IMG/VR virus record: IMGVR_UViG_3300021197_001376
Coordinates: 1 to 42,303 of that record
DNA length: 42,303 nt
Strand: one strand, 5' to 3'
Source: a virus
Below are positions 16,475 through 23,916 of this stretch, one piece after another (position 1 is the stretch's first letter; the number at the start of each line of letters is the position of its first letter). The position numbers were made by a program, and so were the translations under genes. The notes below the pieces were generated by a model. It was not told where the DNA came from and made no database searches. It worked only from the letters and a program-made list of their open reading frames with translations.

Positions 16475-16675
16475 TTATTCCATAAGTGAGTTATATGCTT
16501 GTATAACAACTTTAGCAGGAACAGGGCTTTTGATTATAACAGACATGGTTTTTAGATGTCTTTTATCACGAACTAGCTTCTTATACCTTTTAGCCATTTT
16601 ACGTACCTGAGCATCAGGATTGCGGTGTATATAAGCAGCTATAGTCATGTTTTGTAATATTGAAAATATGTTCAT
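16475..16675 (-). CDS. Small basic hypothetical protein
   Basis: This encodes 66 residues, strongly basic (central VRKMAKRYKKLVRDKRHLK), with a hydrophobic start and a helix-forming end. No family recognised. There is no clear ribosome site before the ATG at 16675, and the gene lies downstream of the terminator hairpin at 16705-16724. Expression would thus depend on read-through or an unseen promoter, and the call is less certain than its neighbours. Confidence 0.5.
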   Translation of the reverse strand: MNIFSILQNMTIAAYIHRNPDAQVRKMAKRYKKLVRDKRHLKTMSVIIKSPVPAKVVIQAYNSLME

Positions 16676-16700
16676 AATTAGTTTGGTGTTTTAGTGAAAT

Positions 16701-16724
16701 AAAAAAGAGAGCCGAAGCTCTCTT
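16701..16724 (-). terminator. Rho-independent terminator after the ssDNA-binding protein gene
   Basis: On the leftward strand an 8-bp stem AAGAGAGC/GCTCTCTT (16724-16717 with 16712-16705) with a TTCG tetraloop is followed by a T-run (complement of the A-run 16701-16706). This is a textbook intrinsic terminator 18 bases past the DUF2815 gene stop. Confidence 0.9.
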
Positions 16725-16742
16725 ATATAAGATTAGATTTGA

Positions 16743-17309
16743 TTAAAAATCGTCATCATCAAAATCGTCATCATCTTCTGCAAAATCAGCGAACTCAGAT
16801 GTAGCTGCAACACTACCATCTAAACGGTCACCTTTCTTACGAAGCATAACGTTATTAAGACCACATGCAATGCCTTTTTTACCTTCGAACTCGTAGGCAT
16901 AAAGGTTAACTGAGATATGGAAATAAGCACCACTATAACAATACTCTTCCAAATCATCAATATCTGCAGGTTCATTACGACGATTAACAATTCCCGGTTT
17001 ACGGTTCTTGTTATTACAATTCATAAACATCATCCCTTCACACTCAGGATTTGTTTCTAAATCACGTTCATCATCACCATCACGCAATGGTAGTTTAACC
17101 ATGCTAGGTTTAATCTTATCGCCAAATGCTTCGCGCATGATTGCTTTTTGAAGTTTTTCAATCTTCTTATGAAGTTCACTATCTTTCTTAATAAGAGCTT
17201 GAATTGAATGACCTTGGTTTTCACCTTTGTCACTAATACGGGGTTCTTTCAAAAATACAAATGAACCACGAACATCTTGAAGCATAATTTTACGGCTAGA
17301 TTTTTGCAT
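16743..17309 (-). CDS. ssDNA-binding protein, DUF2815 family
   Basis: This encodes 188 residues resembling DUF2815 phage proteins, thought to be OB-fold single-strand DNA-binding proteins. Family-like features are the opening VRGSFVFLKEPR, a long helix with KLQKAIMREAFG, the DGDDERD loop, and YCYSGAYFHISVNLYAYE. The C-terminus is an almost uninterrupted Asp/Phe tail ending DDDDF, as in SSB proteins that recruit partners through an acidic tip. It lies next to the DUF2800 nuclease, the usual pairing, and ends at a strong terminator, fitting high-level independent expression. AGGAAA precedes the ATG. Confidence 0.88.
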   Translation of the reverse strand: MQKSSRKIMLQDVRGSFVFLKEPRISDKGENQGHSIQALIKKDSELHKKIEKLQKAIMREAFGDKIKPSMVKLPLRDGDDERDLETNPECEGMMFMNCNNKNRKPGIVNRRNEPADIDDLEEYCYSGAYFHISVNLYAYEFEGKKGIACGLNNVMLRKKGDRLDGSVAATSEFADFAEDDDDFDDDDF

Positions 17310-17319
17310 AACTTTTTTC

Positions 17320-17338
17320 CTGTTTTACTGTTTAAGTT
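17320..17338 (-). promoter_or_regulatory. Early leader / ribosome-site repeat
   Basis: Leftward sequence AAACAGTAAAACAGGAAA lies just upstream of the DUF2815 start. Nearly the same block precedes the starts at 19317 and 16364, and related TTAAACAG units precede 20295, 24548 and 26340. It contains the AGGAAA ribosome site and appears to be a shared early-gene leader. Confidence 0.55.
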
Positions 17339-17362
17339 TGTTGAATTTAGGACTGACTAAGA

Positions 17363-18637
17363 TTATTCTTCGTCTTCCATCCCATTAAAATCACCAGTAA
17401 TCGAAGGTTCAACAGCCTTACGTTTATCGGATAGTGGAGCTACAACTAACTTACCTTCAGGTTTGATAGTTATATCATCCATTATTGCTTTGGCATCTTT
17501 AACACCAACTTTCTTTTTAAGACGCTTTTCAATCTCAGTCATTGAGCGAGGTTTTTCAACATACATATCGTCATGTTCTAAATAGTCAACCAATGGAGAG
17601 AAATCTTCATCAAGAGCTTCTTCAGTAAACTTACGATTGGTTTTACTTCGTACCAATTTGAAATGGTCTTTATAATCAGTAGAACCAGCATCAACATCAA
17701 CCTTGATACTATTCTCAACTGCTACTAAGAACGATCGTATCATAGGAATGTGTTCAGCAACACTAATTTTTTGCTCAATTGTCATATTAACAGGGTCAGG
17801 GAATTGTTCACCTTCAAATTCAACCATTGCCTGTTCTTGTACCATTTGATATTGAGCACCGCATGGAGCACATGGACAGAACTTACAACCTTCTTCTGAT
17901 GGAACAATTGGAGCATCATCTTCAAGAGTTAATTTAGCAGCTGGAATAAGTTCATCTTCTTCCCAATTGTAAACAAAATCTTTATCAACTTCCCACCAAC
18001 GGATTGGACCAAGTTTATGGAATGCTCTTGGCTGAGATATGGTGATACGAATACCGCCTGGAATACCTTCACCATTAAATCGAGGATTCATAATAACACC
18101 AAGTGTATAATTCAATGCTTGAGTATTATCTTCAGCTTCTACTACAACACCAGCTCCATGTTTATAATCCAGAACTTCAATTGAATGTAAGTATTCTTTA
18201 CCTTCATCATTAATAGCCCAGAATAGTAATACAACATCTGATGTACCACCATCAAGACCTGGGATTCCAATGTAACTTAGTGAAGCTTTAACTTCAACTA
18301 GGATTTCAACTCTCATGTCTTCAAGAGCAGCTTCTTCAATTCGGTCTCTAATATAATCAAGAGATTCCTGAACAGCTTCAGCCATATTCTTGTTGACAAC
18401 AAACTCAAAACCGTCAGCTTTAAATTTCTTACCAAGGTAATCATTGGCATCTAAGTTTTTCACCAAACATAATTCATGGACTTCGTGAGCAACTGTACCT
18501 TCAGCTGCGAACTTAGATGTAGAATTCTCTATACCTAATTTCTCTTGAAGTTTAATTGACCCAGGGCACTTCATCCATCTCTTAGAAGCCGAAGGCGACA
18601 ATTTAGAATGTGATTTAGCTTCTATTTCTTCAGACAT
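17363..18637 (-). CDS. DUF2800 protein, RecB/Cas4-like nuclease
   Basis: This encodes a 424-residue protein of the DUF2800 family, related to PD-(D/E)xK nucleases. Expected elements are the N-terminal LSPSASKRWMKCPGS, EGTVAHEVHEL, the catalytic-type region DGGTSDVVLL followed about 20 residues later by VLDYKHGAGV, and a Cys cluster EGCKFCPCAPCGAQ that may bind a metal or an iron-sulphur cluster as in Cas4/AddB. It probably processes DNA ends in replication or recombination with the adjacent ssDNA-binding protein. The ATG at 18637 has GGGAGAA 7 bases upstream; a longer frame to 18670 lies inside the HNH gene. Confidence 0.87.
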   Translation of the reverse strand: MSEEIEAKSHSKLSPSASKRWMKCPGSIKLQEKLGIENSTSKFAAEGTVAHEVHELCLVKNLDANDYLGKKFKADGFEFVVNKNMAEAVQESLDYIRDRIEEAALEDMRVEILVEVKASLSYIGIPGLDGGTSDVVLLFWAINDEGKEYLHSIEVLDYKHGAGVVVEAEDNTQALNYTLGVIMNPRFNGEGIPGGIRITISQPRAFHKLGPIRWWEVDKDFVYNWEEDELIPAAKLTLEDDAPIVPSEEGCKFCPCAPCGAQYQMVQEQAMVEFEGEQFPDPVNMTIEQKISVAEHIPMIRSFLVAVENSIKVDVDAGSTDYKDHFKLVRSKTNRKFTEEALDEDFSPLVDYLEHDDMYVEKPRSMTEIEKRLKKKVGVKDAKAIMDDITIKPEGKLVVAPLSDKRKAVEPSITGDFNGMEDEE

Positions 18638-19133
18638 TATTCTTTCTCCCGTGATTTTTATGGAAACCATATTTAATCTCTGCTTCTTTTCTAACAGAGA
18701 TTGCTTTATCTAAATCATCAAATCTACCTAGGCTTTTTATTTTTCCATTGATGCCTATGTTAACTCGCCAATTTAATCTATCATTACACCAAGTAACTCC
18801 TCTATATCCTGAGGAACTTGTTTTACCTACTGATGAATTCTTTACATTCTCAGATTGAGGAACATCTCTTAAATTTGATATTCTGTTATTACTTCTATCG
18901 CCATCGATGTGGTCAATTTGGTATTTAGGCCACTTACCATAATGATAGAACCAAGCTAATTGATGAGCATAATATTCAGTTCCATCTAAACCAATTCTAG
19001 TATAACCTTTCCAACCACTGCCTGCATTAGAATTAACTTTTATTCTTGGACTAGTTGGATTAATCCACGTGAATATTCCTGTATCACTATCATATGATAG
19101 AACATGTTTTAATCTAAGTGAAGTTACTCTCAT
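18630..19133 (-). CDS. HNH endonuclease with AP2-type DNA-binding domain
   Basis: This encodes 167 residues. The HNH_3 motif is IDHIDGDRSNNRISNLR (residues 73-89), with Asp74-His75, preceded by YYAHQLAWFYHYGKWP, and followed by an AP2-like DNA-binding domain from SGYRGVTW (109) to about 150. This is the classic arrangement of free-standing phage homing endonucleases. It overlaps the DUF2800 start by 8 bases and follows the 60-residue gene by one base with a poor ribosome site, consistent with insertion into an existing operon. Confidence 0.92.
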   Translation of the reverse strand: MRVTSLRLKHVLSYDSDTGIFTWINPTSPRIKVNSNAGSGWKGYTRIGLDGTEYYAHQLAWFYHYGKWPKYQIDHIDGDRSNNRISNLRDVPQSENVKNSSVGKTSSSGYRGVTWCNDRLNWRVNIGINGKIKSLGRFDDLDKAISVRKEAEIKYGFHKNHGRKNNV

Positions 19134-19134
19134 A

Positions 19135-19317
19135 TTAATCTAATTGAATTGTTTTAATTTTACACCAATCCGCTACTTCTACTAAGTTATCATTGATAGA
19201 TAGAATAGCTGATTTAGGTACCCAGAATCCGTAATTACCAAAAGCAGATTCATTACTCATATAGAGTGTTGACTTTGGGAAACTACGTACTTTACGAATT
19301 ATCTTGTGAAAGGTCAT
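19135..19317 (-). CDS. Small hypothetical protein
   Basis: This encodes 60 residues with no catalytic motif. It contains FWVPKSAIL, a pattern I associate with small phage proteins of unknown function that have a beta-rich fold. The ATG at 19317 follows the common CAGTAAAACAGGAAAACAG leader, so it is well placed for early expression from the promoter at 19365-19395. Confidence 0.7.
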   Translation of the reverse strand: MTFHKIIRKVRSFPKSTLYMSNESAFGNYGFWVPKSAILSINDNLVEVADWCKIKTIQLD

Positions 19318-19351
19318 AACTGTTTTCCTGTTTTACTGTTTAAGGGTTATT

Positions 19352-19395
19352 TACATCTCTAAAGATTCTAATACAGAACACTTAGAGATGTACAC
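19352..19395 (-). promoter_or_regulatory. Early leftward promoter flanked by an 11-bp inverted repeat
   Basis: Leftward GTGTAC (19395-19390), 19-base spacer and TAGAAT (19370-19365). An 11-bp perfect inverted repeat (19352-19362 with 19382-19392) brackets the -10 box and overlaps the GTGTAC element, so it could be an operator or a cruciform/hairpin site. Confidence 0.55.
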
Positions 19396-19461
19396 AGTTT
19401 TGATAACTCAGACTGTAAACTGAGAACCAGCGAGGATTAGATTAAATCAATAAATATTAGG

Positions 19462-20073
19462 TTATACTAATGCTTTAAACATTGCTGTAAGTTGAGCTGG
19501 AGTACAATCATCAACATTTTGAAGTTTAGCTGCACCATTGTCATTCATGATTTGCTTAGCTTCTTCACGACCTGTTTCTTTGGCATACGCTTTAAGAGCT
19601 GCTTTAACCGCTTCAACAGTTGGTGCTTCTTCAGCATCATCTAGACCATCTTCATCGTCATCAAAACCATCGTCTTCAAGTTCATCAGAAGCTTGTTCTG
19701 TTGGCTTAGGACCATCTTCAAGAGCCTTAATAAATGCTTCATGAGATTCAGCATCAATAGAAGATAATGATTGACCTAGAGCACGTTTAAGTGTACCGCC
19801 GGCAGCTTCAATACATTCTTTAACAAAGTCTACACCATGTTCTGCTTTAGCAGCTTTAGCAGCAGCTTGTAAGTCAGATTGAGAAACACCTGCAGTTTCA
19901 GTAGACTCTTCTTTAGTAGAAGTTTTTGTCTCTTTAACTGTTTCTTTGGCTTTTTCAATTGGTGCTTTAGCACTATATGAATCACCCAAAATGATTTGAT
20001 TGATTTGGTCAATCTTGGCTGCGTTTTCAGGAAGTAAAGCTAAAGACCAAGTTACTACATTTAAATTTGACAT
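19462..20073 (-). CDS. Acidic early hypothetical protein
   Basis: This encodes 203 residues. Three parts can be seen: an N-terminal ~30 residues, a Glu/Lys/Thr-rich linker with a helical section that follows, and a very acidic stretch (DELEDDGFDDDEDGLDDAEE) before a final compact helical domain of ~50 residues (VKAALKAYAKETGREEAKQIM to LTAMFKALV). The C-terminal domain resembles one found at the end of many phage early proteins of unknown function, sometimes adjoining recombination proteins. CGGAGAC precedes the ATG. The function is not known. Confidence 0.7.
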   Translation of the reverse strand: MSNLNVVTWSLALLPENAAKIDQINQIILGDSYSAKAPIEKAKETVKETKTSTKEESTETAGVSQSDLQAAAKAAKAEHGVDFVKECIEAAGGTLKRALGQSLSSIDAESHEAFIKALEDGPKPTEQASDELEDDGFDDDEDGLDDAEEAPTVEAVKAALKAYAKETGREEAKQIMNDNGAAKLQNVDDCTPAQLTAMFKALV

Positions 20074-20097
20074 TATATGTCTCCGTTATTAAAAAAA

Positions 20098-20295
20098 TTA
20101 AGATTGTTGATTTACGCCAAAATGTTTTTCAATTTTGTCATTTGCAAGTTTATAGTAAATACCATTATCTGGATTTACTGGATTGTACTCTACTAATTCA
20201 TTTTCTTTATTATGGAGTGTTTCCTTAATGCAGTCCATACTAACTGGATTAACCATATAGTTTGGAAAATTAGTATTGTTTTGTAATATGTGCAT
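20098..20295 (-). CDS. Small first gene of the leftward arm
   Basis: This encodes 65 residues with no recognised family; it is hydrophilic, with Asn and Lys/Glu rich stretches and no membrane segment. The ATG at 20295 has AAGGA 7 bases upstream and is preferred to the ATG at 20316, which lies within the leader repeats and has no site. As the first gene after the divergent promoter it would be made early. That position often holds host-takeover or anti-defence proteins, but nothing in the sequence shows such a role. Confidence 0.65.
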   Translation of the reverse strand: MHILQNNTNFPNYMVNPVSMDCIKETLHNKENELVEYNPVNPDNGIYYKLANDKIEKHFGVNQQS

Positions 20296-20318
20296 AACAT
20301 ATTCCTTATTTAACATTT

Positions 20319-20402
20319 TACTGTTTAACTGTTTTACTGTTTAACTATGTATATTTGCTAGACAGTGAGGACATTCTATTCTAATATATTTATGAAGTAC
20401 AC
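20319..20402 (-). promoter_or_regulatory. Main early leftward promoter and repeated leader
   Basis: Leftward GTGTAC (20402-20397), 18-base spacer, TAGAAT (20378-20373; a second overlapping copy at 20383-20378). The leader then contains two tandem copies of GTTAAACAGTAAAA (within 20319-20345). It drives the leftward arm. Confidence 0.65.
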
Positions 20403-20476
20403 ACTATTTTGAAAAATATTTAAAATAATTTACTAAATATTAAATATTGTGTTTATTTTTGCCCTCTTTCTATATA
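20403..20476 (+). promoter_or_regulatory. Divergent control region and rightward promoter
   Basis: Bases 20403-20446 are almost entirely A/T with repeated AATATT-type words, a plausible operator between the two promoters. Rightward, TTGTGT (20447-20452) and TATATA (20471-20476), spaced 18, form a sigma70-like promoter for the regulator gene at 20517. Confidence 0.5.
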
Positions 20477-20516
20477 TAGTCTTCTACACTCATTAATAAT
20501 AGACATAGGATATACC

Positions 20517-21047
20517 ATGGACTCTAACGAGAACAAGAAAATCCCATTGTTCGGATATACTTATATAGTAAGTAACGACTTTGGGCTCATTAAGATAGGA
20601 AAATCAGCAGACCCTGAATCTAGAGTTAAGATGATTGAAGCTGCAAGTGGCGTTCCTACTAAACTTGAGTTTAAGATTAAAGGTGACTTTAGAGAATATA
20701 TTGCTCATGAGTTATTAAAAGAATTTAGAGTTACTGGCGAATGGTTCACTTGTTCTGTTGAACACGCAAAAAATGCTTTAGAATCTATTGAGATTCCTGA
20801 TTGCAATATGTTGATGTTCAATAAAGAACAATTGAAAACATACCATTCTGATGTATTGAATGAATTATTAGAAGATGTTGGTGGTAAGAAAAATTTATCT
20901 AAATTGATAAACAAATCTATTCCAACCATTAATAGTTGGATTTACCATGGGCGTATTAGTAAACAAGGTGCTAAGGACATTGAAAATAACTTGAGAATAA
21001 AAGAAAAGTTCTCAGCTGAATACCTACGTCCTGATTTAACTAAATAA
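20517..21047 (+). CDS. T5orf172 (GIY-YIG-like) domain fused to a YdaS/Cro-like HTH
   Basis: This encodes 176 residues. Residues ~12-92 look like a T5orf172/MUG113 domain, a GIY-YIG relative: GYTYIVSND, LIKIGKSADPESRVKM (Arg36), and AHELLKEFRVTGEWF (Glu65). Residues ~113-176 look like a YdaS/Cro-type helix-turn-helix: LLEDVGGKKNLSKLINKSIPTINSWIYHGRIS, ending EYLRPDL as YdaS proteins do. Its place at the divergent early promoter, first in the rightward arm, suggests a Cro-like regulator carrying a nuclease-like domain. Whether the nuclease domain is active is unknown. AGGATATACC precedes the start. Confidence 0.78.
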   Translation: MDSNENKKIPLFGYTYIVSNDFGLIKIGKSADPESRVKMIEAASGVPTKLEFKIKGDFREYIAHELLKEFRVTGEWFTCSVEHAKNALESIEIPDCNMLMFNKEQLKTYHSDVLNELLEDVGGKKNLSKLINKSIPTINSWIYHGRISKQGAKDIENNLRIKEKFSAEYLRPDLTK

Positions 21048-21060
21048 GGAATATAATGAT

Positions 21061-23682
21061 ATGTCAAATTATGACAAAAAAGAAATACGACCTTATTTAG
21101 ATACTAATTCAGACTTAATACCTATTCATGTTTGGAATAAGCAGATTAAAGGTAAGGTACGTGGCAAAACTCCTGTACACAATGACTGGACAACTCGTAA
21201 ATATAATATCAATAATGATACTATAAAGAGTTGGATAGATAAAGGTTATAACTTGGGTTATAGAATTCCAGCCAATGAACTCATTGTTGATATGGACCCA
21301 CGTAACTATGAGGGTGTTGACTGTGAGGAATTAATAGCGGAATTATTTGGTTATTTCGATTGGGAAGAGTTAATTGAAGAATTGCCTACAGTTAAGACTG
21401 GCGGTGGTGGTTATCATGTTTATTGCACTTTACCTGATGGTATAGATTATCGTCTTTTAAAAGAAACATTGGAGGAATATCCAGGTGTTGAATTCAAACG
21501 AAAAGGTAGACAAGTCCTCTGTGCAGGCTCAAAGCATCCGTCAGGAGGTTATTACAGATGGACAAATGTTGAAGAAAAATCCATTTTACCTGAATCAGTT
21601 ATTAAAACCATTAGTAGAGGAGCCAATAAGAAAGGAGACTACTCATCAGGAGAAGCTTCGTTAACTGGTACTCAATTACAGGAAATGATTCTTGATAAAC
21701 TCGATATTGAGAATTATGGTACTAATGATAAATGGTTCCCTCTATTATGCGCAGCTCATCATGCGACAGGCGGAACAGGTATAGAAGAGTTTGTAGAGTG
21801 GTCAATAGAGGCACTTGGATTTGAAGATGATGAAAACCTCATCAAACAGCGTTGGGAGTCTCTATATGATGGTAAGGAGACGTTATATACTGTTGGTACT
21901 CTTATCCATGAACTCGAGCAAAAAGGTGAAGATACATCTGGAGTTAAAGCAGTTCTCACATTCGCTAATCAACCTGAATTAGATATTGAAGATGATGATT
22001 CAGAAGAAGCTGAAATGGTTAATGGAGCTAACGAAATTGCTGCTGACATTGACATCGATGATATGTATCACACACCAGCTGGTGAAGCGGGAGTTGAAGG
22101 TGCCGCTCTTATAGCATGTAAAGATTTATCACCTGTATCATCTCAAGAAGATGTAATGAAAGCTCTTCGTCTTATTAAAGCGGCTGACAATTTCGAGGCT
22201 ATGAAAGCCAAAGACCTCATTGTTGAAAACAAGGTACTTAAGAAAAGTTCATTGAATGAAATACTAAAACAGTTAGAAGCTAAAATATCTGATGATTTAG
22301 CTCTTATGCTCAGTCAAAAGACATTAGAGAAAACCTTTAATAAAGGAAAACATTTAATGGGAGCCCCCAATGGCCAATTGTATACATTTAGTAAAACTCA
22401 TTGGAAACCATTGACTGATGAGTTTTTAAGTAAATTAATTCAGAATGTACTGTGGAAGATTAAAGAGAAAGTTAATATAGAGATGCAAGAGCTTTCACTA
22501 ATAACCCAAGCCCTTAAACTTAGCCGCATCCAAGTTGCTACTCTTACAGATAAGTTACACTCTACTGAATTGCCCAAATCTGTTGTTAATTGTCAAAATG
22601 GTGAATTATGGTTGATGAGAGATGGTACCCATGCTCTTCGTCCTCATTCATATAAGAGTTATTTATCGAGCTGCCTTAAAGTTAATTATGACCCATCAGC
22701 AGAATGCCCTCTATTCATGCAGACTATTAATGAGATTTTCGAAGACTTCATTGATGGTGAAGATATGGTGCGCCATATTGGTGAACTCATGGGGTATATG
22801 ATTCAACCTTATAAAAATATCGCGTCATGGTGGTTATTCCGTGGTCCTGGTGGTGATGGTAAATCAACCCTCGTTAAAGTACTTGAAGCTATATTGCACG
22901 ACGCACAAGTCTCATCTACTGTTAAATTGCTTAGCGCTGCCTCATCAAATGGTGATAACCATGGTATGACAAGTCTTGTTGGCGCACTTTCAGTCATCAT
23001 TGAGGAATTACCCGCTAATTACCTACTTAAGGATGAAGGCGTTAAGATGTTATCGGAAAATACCAAAATGGAATGTAATCCAAAAGGTAAGGATAAGTTC
23101 AACTTCATGTATGGCGGCAATTTAATCATGTGTAGTAATGGTTTTCCTGCCACACGAGATTTATCACATGGTATGATACGAAGAGCTAATGTTATCCCAT
23201 TCAATAAACAATTTACCAAAGAAGATGTGCAAGGTAATAATAAAGCAGATATTGATAGACTCGATAATATTATTCGTAATCCCAAAGAAATGGCTGGAAT
23301 ACTTAACTTCATGCTTGAAGGTTTACAAAGGTTACGCAATAGAGGAAGATTTCTCATTCCAGAATCTTGTGCTGAAGCGAAAGAAGAATGGATGGGGCAA
23401 GCCAATAATGTGGCCAGATTCTTAAAAGATAATGTTGAAAAGACTCCTGGGATTGTAGATTGTTTGGGTGATTTTAATTCTCTTTATAACATTATTTATT
23501 TCACGTGGTGTGAACAGAATGGAATAGATGAAAAAATGAGAAAGAAAAAACAACATTTTAAATCTGATTTATCTGACTTAGGGTTCACTGTAAAACCTGG
23601 GGGAGGGAATGTGATGAAGGTATATGGGGGGAATTTGTTGTCATCAGCAGAAGATTTGATTGATGGAATAGAGGATTTTTAG
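21061..23682 (+). CDS. Primase-helicase (prim-pol + SF3 helicase)
   Basis: This encodes an 873-residue replication initiator/primase. The N-terminus is a prim-pol (archaeo-eukaryotic primase) domain: IVDMDPRNY near residue 75 gives two metal-binding Asp, and GGGGYHVYC near 113-121 is the conserved Gly-His segment. A PriCT-like linker follows (around 205-270: WFPLLCAAHHATGG), then an acidic linker and a D5-N-like region. The C-terminal third is an SF3 helicase with Walker A GPGGDGKSTLVK at about 594-605 and downstream IIEELPAN and NLIMCSNGFP motifs. It is the only primase and presumed fork helicase here. Confidence 0.92.
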   Translation: MSNYDKKEIRPYLDTNSDLIPIHVWNKQIKGKVRGKTPVHNDWTTRKYNINNDTIKSWIDKGYNLGYRIPANELIVDMDPRNYEGVDCEELIAELFGYFDWEELIEELPTVKTGGGGYHVYCTLPDGIDYRLLKETLEEYPGVEFKRKGRQVLCAGSKHPSGGYYRWTNVEEKSILPESVIKTISRGANKKGDYSSGEASLTGTQLQEMILDKLDIENYGTNDKWFPLLCAAHHATGGTGIEEFVEWSIEALGFEDDENLIKQRWESLYDGKETLYTVGTLIHELEQKGEDTSGVKAVLTFANQPELDIEDDDSEEAEMVNGANEIAADIDIDDMYHTPAGEAGVEGAALIACKDLSPVSSQEDVMKALRLIKAADNFEAMKAKDLIVENKVLKKSSLNEILKQLEAKISDDLALMLSQKTLEKTFNKGKHLMGAPNGQLYTFSKTHWKPLTDEFLSKLIQNVLWKIKEKVNIEMQELSLITQALKLSRIQVATLTDKLHSTELPKSVVNCQNGELWLMRDGTHALRPHSYKSYLSSCLKVNYDPSAECPLFMQTINEIFEDFIDGEDMVRHIGELMGYMIQPYKNIASWWLFRGPGGDGKSTLVKVLEAILHDAQVSSTVKLLSAASSNGDNHGMTSLVGALSVIIEELPANYLLKDEGVKMLSENTKMECNPKGKDKFNFMYGGNLIMCSNGFPATRDLSHGMIRRANVIPFNKQFTKEDVQGNNKADIDRLDNIIRNPKEMAGILNFMLEGLQRLRNRGRFLIPESCAEAKEEWMGQANNVARFLKDNVEKTPGIVDCLGDFNSLYNIIYFTWCEQNGIDEKMRKKKQHFKSDLSDLGFTVKPGGGNVMKVYGGNLLSSAEDLIDGIEDF

Positions 23683-23701
23683 AGATGTATAGATAATGAT
23701 A

Positions 23702-23718
23702 AGGGTTAGAAAAGTTAT
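23702..23718 (+). repeat. 17-bp direct repeat, copy 1
   Basis: AGGGTTAGAAAAGTTAT here recurs exactly at 23773-23789 and, inverted with one mismatch over 16 bases, at 23869-23884. It follows the primase stop by 19 bases. It may be an iteron or binding site. Confidence 0.8.
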
Positions 23719-23768
23719 AAAGTTAAAAAGGTTATTTTTTATTTTTAATATTTTTGATAATTAGAAAT

Positions 23769-23884
23769 AAACAGGGTTAGAAAAGTTATTAAATTTATAT
23801 TAGTTATACATATAAGAAAAATAATTTGAAAAAAAAAAATATATATATATAGACTAACACATAAAAAGTAACTATTCTAACCCT
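23769..23884. promoter_or_regulatory. Inverted-repeat-bounded AT-rich element A
   Basis: The element starts with AGGGTTAGAAAAGTTAT (23773-23789), ends with its near-perfect inverse (23869-23884, 15 of 16 bases), and has an 80-base A/T core with an A-run and an (AT)n stretch (23830-23850). It is homologous over ~105 bp to element B at 29373-29488: acagggtta at the left, then agacta and aaaagtaac 13 bases apart at the right. It precedes the exonuclease gene and directly follows the primase-helicase, so it may be a phage-specific promoter or the replication origin. Confidence 0.65.
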
Positions 23885-23916
23885 CCGCTAAAATTGGATA
23901 ATAATTGGAGAAAGAC

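Noticed and set aside
16705-16724. Possible rightward terminator
   Set aside because: The T-run is only on the leftward side of the stem, so it is assigned to the leftward ssDNA-binding gene.
19538-19744. Ser-rich open frame on the + strand
   Set aside because: It is the antisense of the acidic stretch in the gene at 19462-20073; no ribosome site or promoter.
23830-23850. Poly-A plus (AT)n tract as a tandem repeat of its own
   Set aside because: It is the low-complexity core of element A and is not independently meaningful.
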